From: an uncultured Bacilli bacterium
GTDB lineage: Bacteria; Bacillota_I; Bacilli_A; RF39; UBA660
Assembly (NCBI GenBank): GCA_934130045.1
Contig: CAKOXI010000010.1
Location: 1-45,047 of the forward strand
DNA length: 45,047 bases
Reading direction: 5' to 3'
Shown piece after piece: positions 24,664 through 34,084 of the stretch. The notes beneath the pieces are model-generated. The model did not search any database. It saw nothing but the letters and a program-made list of their open reading frames with translations, and was not told where the DNA came from. Positions within the stretch are counted from its first letter, which is position 1, and each line of letters opens with the position of its first letter. The translations under genes and the position numbers were made by a program.

Positions 24664-26538
24664 ATGAAATATGAAATAATAGTAGTAGGTGGAGGACATG
24701 CTGGATGTGAAGCATCACTTGCAAGTTCTAGAAAAGGTCATAAAACATTATTGGTTACGGGAAATATCAATAATATTGCTGATATGCCATGTAATCCATC
24801 GATTGGTGGTTCTGCTAAAGGTATAGTAGTAAGAGAAATAGATGCCATAGGTGGAGAAATGGGAATTAATGCAGATAAATCCCATATTCAAATTAAAATG
24901 TTAAATAATACTAAAGGTCCAGCTGTACAGGCCCTAAGAGCACAGGCAGATAAAATTACATACCCAAAAAATATGAGAGAAACACTAAAAAAACAGGAAA
25001 ACCTTGATATAAAAGAATCACTTGTTGAAGATTTAATTGTAGAAAATAATAAGATCAAAGGTGTAGTTTTGGAAAATGGTGAGAAAATATTTTGTGATGC
25101 AGTGATTTTAACAACAGGTACATATCTAAAAGCAGATATAATGGTTGGTGATACAAGAAGAAGAGAAGGTCCACACGGTGAACGTCCAAGTCAACATTTA
25201 AGCGATAATTTAAAAAAATATGGATTTAAAATTATAAGATTAAAAACAGGAACACCACAACGTATTGATAAAAATAGTATAGATTTCAGTAAGACAAAAC
25301 CAGAATACGGTGATTCAACATATTATACATTTAGTTTTGATACAAATCCACTATATAAAATAGAAGATCAAGTTCCATGTCACTTAATATATACTACACC
25401 ATTAACACATAAAATAATTAAAGATAATTTACACAAAGCAAGTATGTATGGTGGATTAAATGATGTTACTGGGGTTGGTCCAAGATATTGTCCATCGATT
25501 GAAGATAAAATTGTAAGATTTGCAGATAAGGAAAGACATCAATTATTTCTAGAACCTGAAAGTTTATATTATGACGATATTTATCTTCAAGGTTTTTCTA
25601 CAAGTATGCCTCACGATGTACAAGAGTTGATGGTACATAGCTTACCAGGCCTTGAAAATGCTAAGATATTAAAATATGCTTATGCAATTGAATATGATGC
25701 GATAGATGCATTACAGCTAAAACCATCTTTAGAAACAAAAATTGTTGAAAATTTATATACAGCAGGTCAAATTAATGGAACAAGTGGTTATGAAGAAGCT
25801 GCTTGTCAAGGTTTAATTGCGGGAATTAATGCAGCCTTGAAACTTGAAAATAAAGAACCATTAGTTTTAAAGAGAAATGAAGCATATATAGGTGTATTGA
25901 TAGATGATTTAATAACAAAAGGAGTAAGAGATCCATATAGACTATTAACATCAAGAGCGGAATATAGACTATTATTAAGACACGATAATGCTGATATTAG
26001 ATTAAGAAAATTAGGATACGAAGTTGGTTTAATAGATGAGGAAAGATACAATAAACTTCTTAAAAAAGAGAAAAACATTAATGAATTAACAGAAGAATTA
26101 AAAAATAATAAAATTACACCAAAAGAAAATATAAATAATTATCTACTAAATATTAATTCATCACCAATTAAAGATGGCATTACATTATATGATTTATTAA
26201 AAAGACCAGAAATTAATATGAATGATATAAAAAATTTTATAGATATAGATTACCCAGAGGATGTAATCGAACAAGTAGAAATTAATATAAAATATGAGGG
26301 ATATATAAAGAAAGCAAATAGAGAAGCAGAAAAAATGTTAGACTTAGAAAATAAAAAAATTCCAGAAAACATAGATTATGATAAAATTCATAATTTAGCC
26401 AGTGAAGCAAAACAAAAATTAAAAGAAGTAAAACCTATATCAATAGGCCAAGCATTAAGAATAAGTGGAGTAAATCCCGCTGATATTTCAATATTAATGA
26501 TTTATATAAAAAAGGAATATAACCATGAACATAAATGA
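24664..26538 (+). CDS. mnmG: tRNA uridine-5-carboxymethylaminomethyl modification enzyme MnmG
   Basis: MnmG is the FAD/NADH-dependent partner of MnmE in wobble uridine modification. The 624-aa protein opens with the Rossmann motif VVGGGHAGCEAS (about residues 6-17), has NPSIGGSAKG, the GTPQRID region with a conserved catalytic-site environment, and GYEEAACQGLIAGINAA in the second FAD segment. The C-terminal helical region binds MnmE and tRNA. AAGGTG lies 7 nt before ATG 24664-24666. It overlaps rsmG by 14 nt. Confidence 0.97.
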   Translation: MKYEIIVVGGGHAGCEASLASSRKGHKTLLVTGNINNIADMPCNPSIGGSAKGIVVREIDAIGGEMGINADKSHIQIKMLNNTKGPAVQALRAQADKITYPKNMRETLKKQENLDIKESLVEDLIVENNKIKGVVLENGEKIFCDAVILTTGTYLKADIMVGDTRRREGPHGERPSQHLSDNLKKYGFKIIRLKTGTPQRIDKNSIDFSKTKPEYGDSTYYTFSFDTNPLYKIEDQVPCHLIYTTPLTHKIIKDNLHKASMYGGLNDVTGVGPRYCPSIEDKIVRFADKERHQLFLEPESLYYDDIYLQGFSTSMPHDVQELMVHSLPGLENAKILKYAYAIEYDAIDALQLKPSLETKIVENLYTAGQINGTSGYEEAACQGLIAGINAALKLENKEPLVLKRNEAYIGVLIDDLITKGVRDPYRLLTSRAEYRLLLRHDNADIRLRKLGYEVGLIDEERYNKLLKKEKNINELTEELKNNKITPKENINNYLLNINSSPIKDGITLYDLLKRPEINMNDIKNFIDIDYPEDVIEQVEINIKYEGYIKKANREAEKMLDLENKKIPENIDYDKIHNLASEAKQKLKEVKPISIGQALRISGVNPADISILMIYIKKEYNHEHK

Positions 26539-27229
26539 TTTTATAAATGAATTAAAAAAAATTAATATTGAAATAAATGATAACCAATTAAAACAATTGA
26601 ATAGATATTATGAACTTCTTGTAGAATATAATGAAAAAATGAATTTAACTGGAATTACTGAAAAAAATCAAGTTTATTTAAAACATTTCTATGATAGTTT
26701 AACAATAAATAAAATTATTGACTTAAATACTGTTCAAACATTATGTGATGTAGGAACTGGTGCAGGTTTTCCAGGAATGGTAATAAAAATATTATTTCCC
26801 AAAATCAAAATAACATTAGTTGATTCACTTAATAAAAGAATAGAATTTCTAAATGTTGTTATTAATGAACTAGGATTAGAGGATATTGATACTTTACATT
26901 CTAGAATTGAAGATTATGGAAAAAATACTAGGGAAATATTTGATGTTGTTACTGCAAGAGCAGTAGCACCGTTAAATATTTTGTTAGAGTATTGTACACC
27001 TTTAGTAAAATGTGGGAAATATTTTATACCATTAAAAGCTAATATTTCCTGGGAAATATTAAAAATTGATAGTGCTTTAAAAGAATTAAATTGCACAATA
27101 GAAGAAAAATGTGAATTTTTACTTCCATATGAAGAAAGTCAAAGGACATTAATAAAATTTAAAAAAATAGGTAAAACTAGTAAAAAATATCCAAGAGCAT
27201 ATGCTCAAATCAAGAAAAAGCCATTATAA
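26525..27229 (+). CDS. rsmG: 16S rRNA (guanine527-N7)-methyltransferase RsmG
   Basis: RsmG (GidB) methylates N7 of G527 in 16S rRNA. The 234-aa protein has the SAM motif CDVGTGAGFPG (about residues 74-84), the upstream MNLTGI and LKHFYDSL segments that mark the family, and TARAVAPL. It starts within the end of mnmG, and noc follows, giving the usual mnmE-mnmG-rsmG-noc order. A 13/14 match to the Noc box lies inside it at 27044-27057. A terminator follows. Confidence 0.96.
   Translation: MNINDFINELKKINIEINDNQLKQLNRYYELLVEYNEKMNLTGITEKNQVYLKHFYDSLTINKIIDLNTVQTLCDVGTGAGFPGMVIKILFPKIKITLVDSLNKRIEFLNVVINELGLEDIDTLHSRIEDYGKNTREIFDVVTARAVAPLNILLEYCTPLVKCGKYFIPLKANISWEILKIDSALKELNCTIEEKCEFLLPYEESQRTLIKFKKIGKTSKKYPRAYAQIKKKPL
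27044..27057. promoter_or_regulatory. Near-perfect Noc-binding-site motif in rsmG
   Basis: ATTTCCTGGGAAAT differs from the Noc consensus ATTTCCCGGGAAAT at one base. It lies inside rsmG, about 270 bp before the noc gene. Confidence 0.5.
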
Positions 27230-27244
27230 ATTGGTTTTTTTTTA
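27216..27244 (+). terminator. Terminator after rsmG
   Basis: AAAAGCCA (27216-27223) pairs with TGGTTTTT (27232-27239), one G-U pair, and the T run continues to 27243. It overlaps the rsmG stop region. Confidence 0.75.
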
Positions 27245-27261
27245 ATTTGTGAAAAAAATCA

Positions 27262-27290
27262 TTGAAATATTTCCCAAAATATAGTATGAT
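27262..27290 (+). promoter_or_regulatory. Promoter of noc, with a Noc-box half site in the spacer
   Basis: TTGAAA (27262-27267) and TATGAT (27285-27290) are 17 bp apart. The spacer contains ATTTCCC followed by an AT-rich partial mirror, i.e. one half of a Noc box between the -35 and -10. Autoregulation by Noc is possible but the motif is incomplete. Confidence 0.6.
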
Positions 27291-27325
27291 TATGAATAGA
27301 AAATAAAAGTGGAAGGAGATTTATT

Positions 27326-29164
27326 ATGAACCACGAAAAAGTAGTAGTAGAATTAGAATTAGATGATATTTTACCTAACAGGTTTCAACCTAGATTTAAA
27401 TTTCATGAGCAAGCAATTACAGAATTATCAGAATCAATTAAAGAACATGGAGTTATTCAGCCAATTCTTGTTAGAAGACTAGGGGATAAATATGAAATAA
27501 TAGCTGGCGAAAGACGATATAAGGCTAGTTTATTAGCAGGAAAGCATACTATTCCCGCAATAATTGCTGAATTAAATGATAAGGATAGTGCAGAAGTTGC
27601 ATTAATAGAAAATGTTCAAAGACAAGATTTAACACCGATTGAAGAGGCAGTTTCATATAGAAAAATTTTGGATATGGGATATTTGACACAAGAACAACTT
27701 GCAGAAAAATTAGGTAAAACACAATCTACTATAAGTAATAAGTTAAGACTATTAAATTTGGATGATGATGTTCAAGAAGCATTGTTAGATGAGAAAATTT
27801 CTGAAAGACATGCAAGATCATTATTAAAAATAGATAGTAAACAAAAACAAAAAGAAATATTACAAAGAATAATAAATGAAAGATTAACCGTAAAGAAAAC
27901 TGATGATTTAATAAACCAAATATTAAGTGGCAATGAGGTCAATGAACTAAGCAATATAGCTATACCAAATATATTTATGAATAATAGTGTTCAGGTAGAT
28001 GAACCAGCTATACAAAGTTCAGGTGCTATTGAATTTATCAATCCTTCGGAAAATAATATTGTAAATTCATTTAATAGTAACCAAAATGAAACAAAAGACT
28101 CAGATATATTAGATTTCTTGAATTCTAATAGTAATGAACAACAAGTAGAAAATAATATTCCAATAGAAGAAATAGAAGATACTGATATGGATAATCTAAA
28201 TAATAAAATTAATGATATTTCTTTACAATCAAGTGAAAATGAAAATAGTTTTTCAAAATTTGAAATTCCAACAAGTCCAATTATTGAAGAAATTGAAGAT
28301 GTTCCTGTACAACCATCTTTAGTTGGTAACAATGAAAAAGAGTTAGATGAAATTAACAAAATGATAAATTCTATAAATCCAGGTTTTGTTGATGTTGATA
28401 AGATAGAGAAAGATGCAAAAGATATATATGTAGAAAAACCACTTGCTGATATAGATAATTTGATGATGTCATCAAATAATAATATACCAGTAGAAAATCA
28501 TGAAAATGAAATGGATTCTAATAATGATATTCAAGTTGATCCAACATTGCAACAAAATAAATTTTTTACAATGTTTTCACCAATTGATGAACCAGAGATA
28601 AATGAAACTCAGGATGATGAAGAAAAAGAAGAAAAGTTCAATTTTACTCCAATTATTGAAAATGAACAATCAGTTAATCAATTTTTAGAACCTGAAAAAA
28701 ATGAAGAAGTAAATAATAATATAACAGAAAAAAATGATACACCATTTTCATTTAATAATTATGATTCAAATATTAATACATTTAGTTATAATCAAAGTTA
28801 TGAACAAAATAAAAATAATGACACTTCTTTATCTGAAATAGAAGATAATCCAGAATCAAATTTAAATATTAGTGATTTTTATGATAATCAGGATAATTTA
28901 GAAGAAATTAATGATGAACCAAAAGTTATTAATTATCCAAATGATAATATTTTAGCAGAGTCAGTAAGAAAAGAAGATGTTGTAAAAGAAGAAATAGTAG
29001 ACAATAATATTTATGCTGCTGCAGATTTAAAAACAGTTATTAATACAATAAGAAATTGCGCAGATACAATAGAAAAATATGGTTTCGCACTTGAATGTGA
29101 GGAATATGATTTTGAAGATATGTATCAAGTAATATTTAAAATACAAAAAAAAGATAAATATTAA
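27326..29164 (+). CDS. noc: Noc-type nucleoid occlusion protein with very long linker
   Basis: Noc is a CTP-binding ParB paralogue that spreads from its sites and blocks FtsZ assembly over the nucleoid. Residues 1-200 form a ParB/Noc core: PNRFQPR, GERRYKA (62-67 region) and ENVQRQDLTPIEEA (CTP-binding motifs), then the helix-turn-helix KTQSTISNKLRLL. Positions known to separate Noc from ParB read Gln133, Lys139 and Arg161, as in Noc. The last 51 residues (562-612) match the Noc dimerisation domain. Between them lies about 360 residues of Asn/Glu/Asp/Ser-rich, apparently disordered sequence; Bacillus Noc is only 283 aa in all. The N-terminal amphipathic helix that tethers Bacillus Noc to membrane is absent. 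GGAAGGAG precedes ATG 27326-27328. No ParA follows. Confidence 0.88.
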   Translation: MNHEKVVVELELDDILPNRFQPRFKFHEQAITELSESIKEHGVIQPILVRRLGDKYEIIAGERRYKASLLAGKHTIPAIIAELNDKDSAEVALIENVQRQDLTPIEEAVSYRKILDMGYLTQEQLAEKLGKTQSTISNKLRLLNLDDDVQEALLDEKISERHARSLLKIDSKQKQKEILQRIINERLTVKKTDDLINQILSGNEVNELSNIAIPNIFMNNSVQVDEPAIQSSGAIEFINPSENNIVNSFNSNQNETKDSDILDFLNSNSNEQQVENNIPIEEIEDTDMDNLNNKINDISLQSSENENSFSKFEIPTSPIIEEIEDVPVQPSLVGNNEKELDEINKMINSINPGFVDVDKIEKDAKDIYVEKPLADIDNLMMSSNNNIPVENHENEMDSNNDIQVDPTLQQNKFFTMFSPIDEPEINETQDDEEKEEKFNFTPIIENEQSVNQFLEPEKNEEVNNNITEKNDTPFSFNNYDSNINTFSYNQSYEQNKNNDTSLSEIEDNPESNLNISDFYDNQDNLEEINDEPKVINYPNDNILAESVRKEDVVKEEIVDNNIYAAADLKTVINTIRNCADTIEKYGFALECEEYDFEDMYQVIFKIQKKDKY

Positions 29165-29224
29165 AATAATAAAGAATATACTAATTGTATATTTCTTTTT
29201 ATATAAAATTATTTGGAGGTATAT

Positions 29225-29656
29225 ATGAAAAAAAATAGTAAAAATAAAGAAAAATTGAAAATTGCAAATAATATAAAAAAAGAAGTAAGTGAATTTAAAA
29301 ATTTTATTTCCAGAGGAAATGTTGTTGATATGGCAATAGGTGTTATAGTTGGTGGAGCATTTGGAAAAATTGTTTCAAGCCTTGTAAATGATATATTGAT
29401 GCCATTAATTGGAATAGTCTTAGGAGGACTTGATTTTAGTAGTTTAAGTATAAAAATAAAGGATGCCAATATTGCATATGGAAATTTTATTCAAACAATT
29501 GTTGATTTTTTAATAATTGCTTTTTGTATATTTTTAATGATTAAAATATTTGAAAAATTCAAAACAAAAGAAGAAAAAAAGAAAGAAGAACCAGTAAAGA
29601 GCGCTGAAGTTATTCTTTTAGAAGAAATAAGAGATTTACTAAAAAATAATAAATAA
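29225..29656 (+). CDS. mscL: Large-conductance mechanosensitive channel MscL
   Basis: MscL opens under membrane tension to release solutes in osmotic downshock. The 143-aa protein has the family signature in TM1 (FISRGNVVDMAIGVIVGGAFGKIV, about residues 27-50, given in part), a periplasmic loop, TM2 (IVDFLIIAFCIFLMIKIF) and a charged C-terminal helix ending LLEEIRDLLKNN. I chose ATG 29225-29227, with GGAGG 6 nt upstream, over a TTG 12 nt earlier. It is followed by a 0.7-kb degenerate spacer. Confidence 0.95.
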   Translation: MKKNSKNKEKLKIANNIKKEVSEFKNFISRGNVVDMAIGVIVGGAFGKIVSSLVNDILMPLIGIVLGGLDFSSLSIKIKDANIAYGNFIQTIVDFLIIAFCIFLMIKIFEKFKTKEEKKKEEPVKSAEVILLEEIRDLLKNNK

Positions 29657-30341
29657 ATCAAAAACTAAAATAATTAAAAAATATTTCAAATAAATAGATT
29701 AATATTATTAGATATGAACCAAGAAGAAAAGTTATATTTTAATGAAATAATAAATTAAGTAGTATTGTATTAAAAAATTATGATGATTATATATTATTTA
29801 AAATAAATATAAAGTGTTCTTAATATCAATTATATAAATTAGATGGGATCAATTTTAAATGATTATAAATTATAAGATATAATTATTAAGAAATGTTAAT
29901 ATTTTTTATGAAAAATTTATAAGAAAAGTTATTGCAAAATACAAAATAAATACAGTAATTATTGTCAGTAAAATTAGTTGTATTGTTAATAATAATAGGA
30001 TTTATATGGTAAATAATAGATATTTAAGAATAATCAATTTACTAATCAGTATTGAAAGTGATATAATAACAAATCGAATATATATTTTATTTAATTTTAA
30101 ATATGTTTTAAATGATTTAATGAAAAAATATATTTATATATGTTGGTTTTTGATCAAATTTACATGTAATTGTATATAAAAAATAAATAATTTATTGTTA
30201 TGTATTTTTTATTAATTTAAATTAGATTGCAACTTAAAAAATAATATAAAATATAAATAAATTTATAACTTAGTTTTTTATATGGTTAAATATTATAATA
30301 TAGTTGATTAATAAATATTTTTGTATAAGGAGCATTTTAAT
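29657..30341. other. 685-bp AT-rich spacer with gene remnants
   Basis: No intact gene above 60 codons is visible here. A short frame at 29714 (ATG, 14 codons) is followed after a frame change by about 22 more open codons, looking like a broken gene. A longer stop-free stretch lies at 29883-30179 (next entry). The rest is low-complexity A/T. Together with 31461-31996 it frames the SGNH-like gene as an accessory island. Confidence 0.5.
29883..30179 (+). pseudogene. Stop-free 99-codon frame without a good start; possible remnant
   Basis: The frame is open for 98 codons, unusually long for non-coding DNA this AT-rich. It has no plausible start before ATG 30006-30008, which has no ribosome site and leaves only 57 residues. 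The product is rich in Ile, Asn, Tyr and Lys with no family I recognise. Most likely the remnant of a decayed gene. Confidence 0.35.
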
Positions 30342-31460
30342 ATGAAATATGATAAATCAGAAGAAAAAGAAAAGTTAGAAAAAACAAATGAAGAATTAAT
30401 TAAATTTATGAAAGAATACCCTAAAAAAATTATATCATTAACTGCAATTGGAAATTCAATTAGTGATGGATATTCTATGTCAGAACCTGGTAGATTACTT
30501 TTAGATAGAAATTTAGGATTAATAGAAATTGGTAAAAAAAATGATGTTACAGTTAGAAAATATCAACTTTCTAGAAGTGAGAATAATAATTCATTAGCAG
30601 TAGCAAATTGGATACGTAATAATTGTACTGAACAAGATTCTTATAATTGGAACATAGAAGATTATAAAAGGGCTATAAAAAATGGTAATACTTTACTGAC
30701 AGAAGAAGAAATAGAAAAGTATTTATCAAATGGCAGTAATAAAAAAATACAAGATGTGATATTAAAATCAAAACAGGAAGAAGCTAATATCGTTATTTTG
30801 AATTTAGGTACAGGGTCATTTTTAGATATTTTAACAAGGCATGGTAGTTTAACGATACCTAATATTTTTGGTTCATTACAAAGAGATATAATGGGAATAT
30901 CCCAAATTTTAGAATTAATTCAAAATAGTAATAGAGAAAATAAACAGCATACACAAGTATATTTATGCGGCGCACCTAGAGTGATGAATACAGTGATAAC
31001 TGATTTGGCAATGAATAATTCAATAAAAAAAATAGGTAAAGAATATGCTAATGTTACGTATGTTCCATCATTTCCAAGACAAGCTTTTTATAAAACAGCA
31101 AATGGATTAATTTTACCTGATCCACATTATAATCATGCTGAATATTATCATTTTTTAAATGAAATTGAAAAAAATATTATAAGTAGTTATTTAATTAGAG
31201 ATTTAATGATAGATATGGATAATATGTTGTATCAATTAAGCAGAGAAAATGATATCAAAGGTGCAAGTAGTAATAGTGATGATGCATTAGATATTATAAA
31301 AAATATTGCAAAAAAATATGAAGATAAAAATGGTGATTATAATTATTTTCTTGAATTATCTAAAGTATATATTAAAAATAGATACCCGTTTGATTTCTAC
31401 AGACTTTCACCTAAAAAGAATATTGGTGATAGTATAGATAATTTGAAGAAAAAAAGGTAA
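30342..31460 (+). CDS. SGNH/GDSL-like hydrolase family protein
   Basis: A 372-aa protein with SGNH-hydrolase-like features: TAIGNSISDGYSM (about residues 35-47), where GNSxSDG fits block I with the candidate catalytic Ser; ILNLGTGSFLD (block III-like, with Gly/Thr instead of the usual GxND); and LPDPHYNHAEYY near residue 270, resembling the Asp/His block V. No signal peptide is visible, so it looks cytoplasmic. Substrate unknown. ATG 30342-30344 has AAGGAG 9 nt upstream; an upstream TTG at 30321 is less likely. It stands alone between degenerate spacers. Its last codons contain an A7 run, and an open frame in another register continues from there (31446-31792), so the original gene may have been longer. 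Confidence 0.6.
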   Translation: MKYDKSEEKEKLEKTNEELIKFMKEYPKKIISLTAIGNSISDGYSMSEPGRLLLDRNLGLIEIGKKNDVTVRKYQLSRSENNNSLAVANWIRNNCTEQDSYNWNIEDYKRAIKNGNTLLTEEEIEKYLSNGSNKKIQDVILKSKQEEANIVILNLGTGSFLDILTRHGSLTIPNIFGSLQRDIMGISQILELIQNSNRENKQHTQVYLCGAPRVMNTVITDLAMNNSIKKIGKEYANVTYVPSFPRQAFYKTANGLILPDPHYNHAEYYHFLNEIEKNIISSYLIRDLMIDMDNMLYQLSRENDIKGASSNSDDALDIIKNIAKKYEDKNGDYNYFLELSKVYIKNRYPFDFYRLSPKKNIGDSIDNLKKKR

Positions 31461-31792
31461 TAAAATAAAAAATAGTGTAAAAAAATCATTAAATTATAAA
31501 GAATTTCAAACTTTAAAGATTTTTATATCAGGAAGTAATATTTGTGAAACAAATAAAATCCGTGAAACAATTTATGATGAAAATTTAATTTGTTTATGTC
31601 TTTGTGAAATTAAAAATAAACAACTTAATAATGTAAAAAAAATATATAAAATACACAAGTTCAACTTGCGATAGCTTATGCTATGGTTTATTATGTAGAA
31701 AACATGCAAATGATTGTGGTAAATGGACTCATAATTTAGAAAAAATAAGAAAAAAATTGAAATATAAGATTATTGTAGAAAGATTTTTTTAA
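31446..31792 (+). pseudogene. Frameshifted Cys-rich tail or remnant gene after the SGNH-like gene
   Basis: One frame is open from within the end of the SGNH-like gene to TAG 31672-31674. A second frame is open from 31637 to TAA 31790-31792. They overlap at an A8 run (31635-31642), and joining them by a one-base shift gives one continuous peptide of about 115 residues. The first frame also joins the SGNH-like gene by one shift at the A7 run 31449-31455. The tail is Lys- and Cys-rich (ICLCLCE, then a TCDSLCYGLLCRKHANDC cluster), possibly metal-binding. There is no start codon with a ribosome site. I do not recognise the family. Confidence 0.45.
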
Positions 31793-31805
31793 TAAGTATA
31801 AAAAC

Positions 31806-31835
31806 AAAACAGGGAAGTTCGTGCTTCCTTGTTTT
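31806..31835. terminator. Strong hairpin terminator after the SGNH island
   Basis: AAAACAGGGAAG (31806-31817) pairs with CTTCCTTGTTTT (31824-31835), 12 bp with one G-U pair and loop TTCGTG. T-rich sequence lies on both sides, so it could act in either direction. After it, 31836-31980 is AT-rich with no recognisable feature before the uvrB ribosome site. Confidence 0.7.
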
Positions 31836-31996
31836 ACTTTCAAATAAGTGTTAAAATTATTACTAGAAAATATTTAATTTTACTTTGTTATATTTATTAA
31901 TTTGAAATTTAAATCTACTTATCTGTGTATCTATAAAATTTTTATTAGTATATTAAAGTTTAGAATACAAATTAATATTTATGTAAGGAGGAATTT

Positions 31997-33946
31997 ATGT
32001 TTGAATTAGTATCAAAATTTAAACCAAATGGTGATCAACCAGAAGCAATAGATGCATTAGTTAATGGAATAAATGAGGGTAAAAAACATCAGGTTTTACT
32101 AGGTGCCACTGGAACAGGAAAAACATTTACAATCGCAAATGTAATTGCTAGTGTTAATAAACCAACACTTGTTTTAGCTCATAATAAAACTCTTGCAGGT
32201 CAATTATATGGCGAATTAAAAGAATTATTTCCAAATAACCATGTTGAATACTTTGTTTCTTATTATGATTATTACCAACCAGAGGCATATGTTGCTAAAA
32301 CTGATACATATATTGAAAAAGATGCATCAATTAACGATGAGATAGATGAGTTACGTCATTCCGCAACAGCATCCTTATTAAAATATAAGGATGTAATAGT
32401 AGTATCATCTGTATCTTGTATTTATGGAATAGGTGAAATTGAAGAATATAAAAATAAAATGCTATCACTTGCCGTAGATGATGAAATAGATAGAGATAAA
32501 GTGTTAGAAAAATTAATTGATATGTTATATGAAAGAAATAATATAGATTTAAAAAGAGGAACATTTAGAGTGAGGGGAGATGTTTTAGAAGTAATTCCCG
32601 TTAATGAACATTCTAAAGGAATAAGAGTTGAATTTTTTGGAGATACGGTTGAAAAAATATCAGAATTTGATATTTTAACTGGCGTAATAACAAATAATAA
32701 AAAGGCAATATCAATATTTCCCGCAAGTCATTTCGTAACAAGTGATGAAAAAATAAAAAAAGCAATTAAAAATATTCAAATAGAGCTAGAAGAACAACTA
32801 CAAAAATTCAAAGATGAAAATAAATTACTTGAATATCAAAGATTACAAGAAAGAACAAATTATGATATAGAAATGCTTAGTGAAACTGGCACTTGTCGTG
32901 GTGTTGAAAATTATTCTAGACATTTAGCACTCAAAGCTTCAGGTGCAACTCCAACTACACTTATTGATTTCTTTGGAGATGATTATCTTATGATAATAGA
33001 TGAATCACATGTAACAGTTCCTCAAGTACGTGGTATGTATAATGGAGACCAAGCAAGAAAAAAAGTACTTGTTGATTATGGTTTCAGACTTCCAAGTGCG
33101 ATGGATAATAGACCATTAAAATTTGAAGAATTTGAAAAAAAGATAAATCAAATTATTTATGTATCAGCAACACCTGGTGATTACGAATTAGAAAAATGTA
33201 ATGGTAAATTTGTAGAACAAATAATAAGACCAACTGGTTTATTAGATCCTACTATTGAAGTTAGAAAAACAGAAGGACAAATAGATAACTTAGTAGAAGA
33301 AATATATAAGAAAATAGAAAAAAATGAAAGAACATTAATTACGACTTTAACAATTCGTATGGCAGAAGAATTAACTACATATTTAAAAAATATTGATATA
33401 AAAGTTGCCTATTTACATAGTGAAATTAAGACATTAGAAAGAATGAAAATAATCCGCGATTTACGTATGGGCAAATATGATGTATTAGTTGGTATAAATT
33501 TACTTAGGGAAGGAATTGATATACCAGAAGTTAGTTTAATTGCGATAATGGATGCTGATAAACAAGGATTTTTAAGAAGTGAAAGAAGTTTAATTCAAAC
33601 TATCGGAAGAGCAGCTAGAAATTCAAATGGACACGTTATTATGTATGCCGATACTATAAGTGATTCTATGAGTCTTGCAATATCAGAAACAGAAAGAAGA
33701 AGAAAAATACAAGAAGATTATAATAGAAAAAATAATATTATTCCTAAAACAATCATAAAAGAAATACGTGATGTAATTAGTATTAATGAAGAAAAAACAC
33801 AACCTGATAAAATAAAAATGACAAGCTTTGATAAAAACAAAATGATAGAAAAATTAGAAAAAGAAATGAAAGAAGCAGCAAAAAACCTTGATTTTGAAAG
33901 AGCAATGGAGTTAAGAGATATATTATTTGAGTTGAAAAGTGAATAA
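31997..33946 (+). CDS. uvrB: UvrABC system protein B
   Basis: UvrB verifies DNA damage and recruits UvrC in nucleotide excision repair. The 649-aa protein has Walker A LLGATGTGKTFT (about residues 36-47), the beta-hairpin with YYDYYQPEAY (about 92-101), DESH, the GINLLREGIDIPE and QTIGRAARN helicase motifs, and a C-terminal UVR domain (KEMKEAAKNLDFERAMELRD) that binds UvrC. A strong AAGGAGG precedes ATG 31997-31999. uvrA, usually next to it, is not in the window; mfd at the left edge feeds the same pathway. Confidence 0.97.
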   Translation: MFELVSKFKPNGDQPEAIDALVNGINEGKKHQVLLGATGTGKTFTIANVIASVNKPTLVLAHNKTLAGQLYGELKELFPNNHVEYFVSYYDYYQPEAYVAKTDTYIEKDASINDEIDELRHSATASLLKYKDVIVVSSVSCIYGIGEIEEYKNKMLSLAVDDEIDRDKVLEKLIDMLYERNNIDLKRGTFRVRGDVLEVIPVNEHSKGIRVEFFGDTVEKISEFDILTGVITNNKKAISIFPASHFVTSDEKIKKAIKNIQIELEEQLQKFKDENKLLEYQRLQERTNYDIEMLSETGTCRGVENYSRHLALKASGATPTTLIDFFGDDYLMIIDESHVTVPQVRGMYNGDQARKKVLVDYGFRLPSAMDNRPLKFEEFEKKINQIIYVSATPGDYELEKCNGKFVEQIIRPTGLLDPTIEVRKTEGQIDNLVEEIYKKIEKNERTLITTLTIRMAEELTTYLKNIDIKVAYLHSEIKTLERMKIIRDLRMGKYDVLVGINLLREGIDIPEVSLIAIMDADKQGFLRSERSLIQTIGRAARNSNGHVIMYADTISDSMSLAISETERRRKIQEDYNRKNNIIPKTIIKEIRDVISINEEKTQPDKIKMTSFDKNKMIEKLEKEMKEAAKNLDFERAMELRDILFELKSE

Positions 33947-34084
33947 CAATTATTGCTAATTTGACAATAAATTTATATTATATACTATATAATTATGATT
34001 ATTAAGGATTATGTATAGAGCATTTTATAACTTTATTTGCATATTTTAATTTAAATGATATAATTATTAAGGAGTGTGGATTTT

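Noticed and set aside
27991..28359. Antisense frame inside the noc linker
   Set aside because: It is a shadow of the low-complexity coding sequence, with no ribosome site or family resemblance.
33961..34064. TTGACA and two TATAAT-like boxes between uvrB and the yvlD-like gene
   Set aside because: TTGACA at 33961 is 21 bp from the best -10, and the nearer TTGCAT/TATAAT pair (34037-34064) would start the transcript inside the ribosome site, so neither is a convincing promoter.
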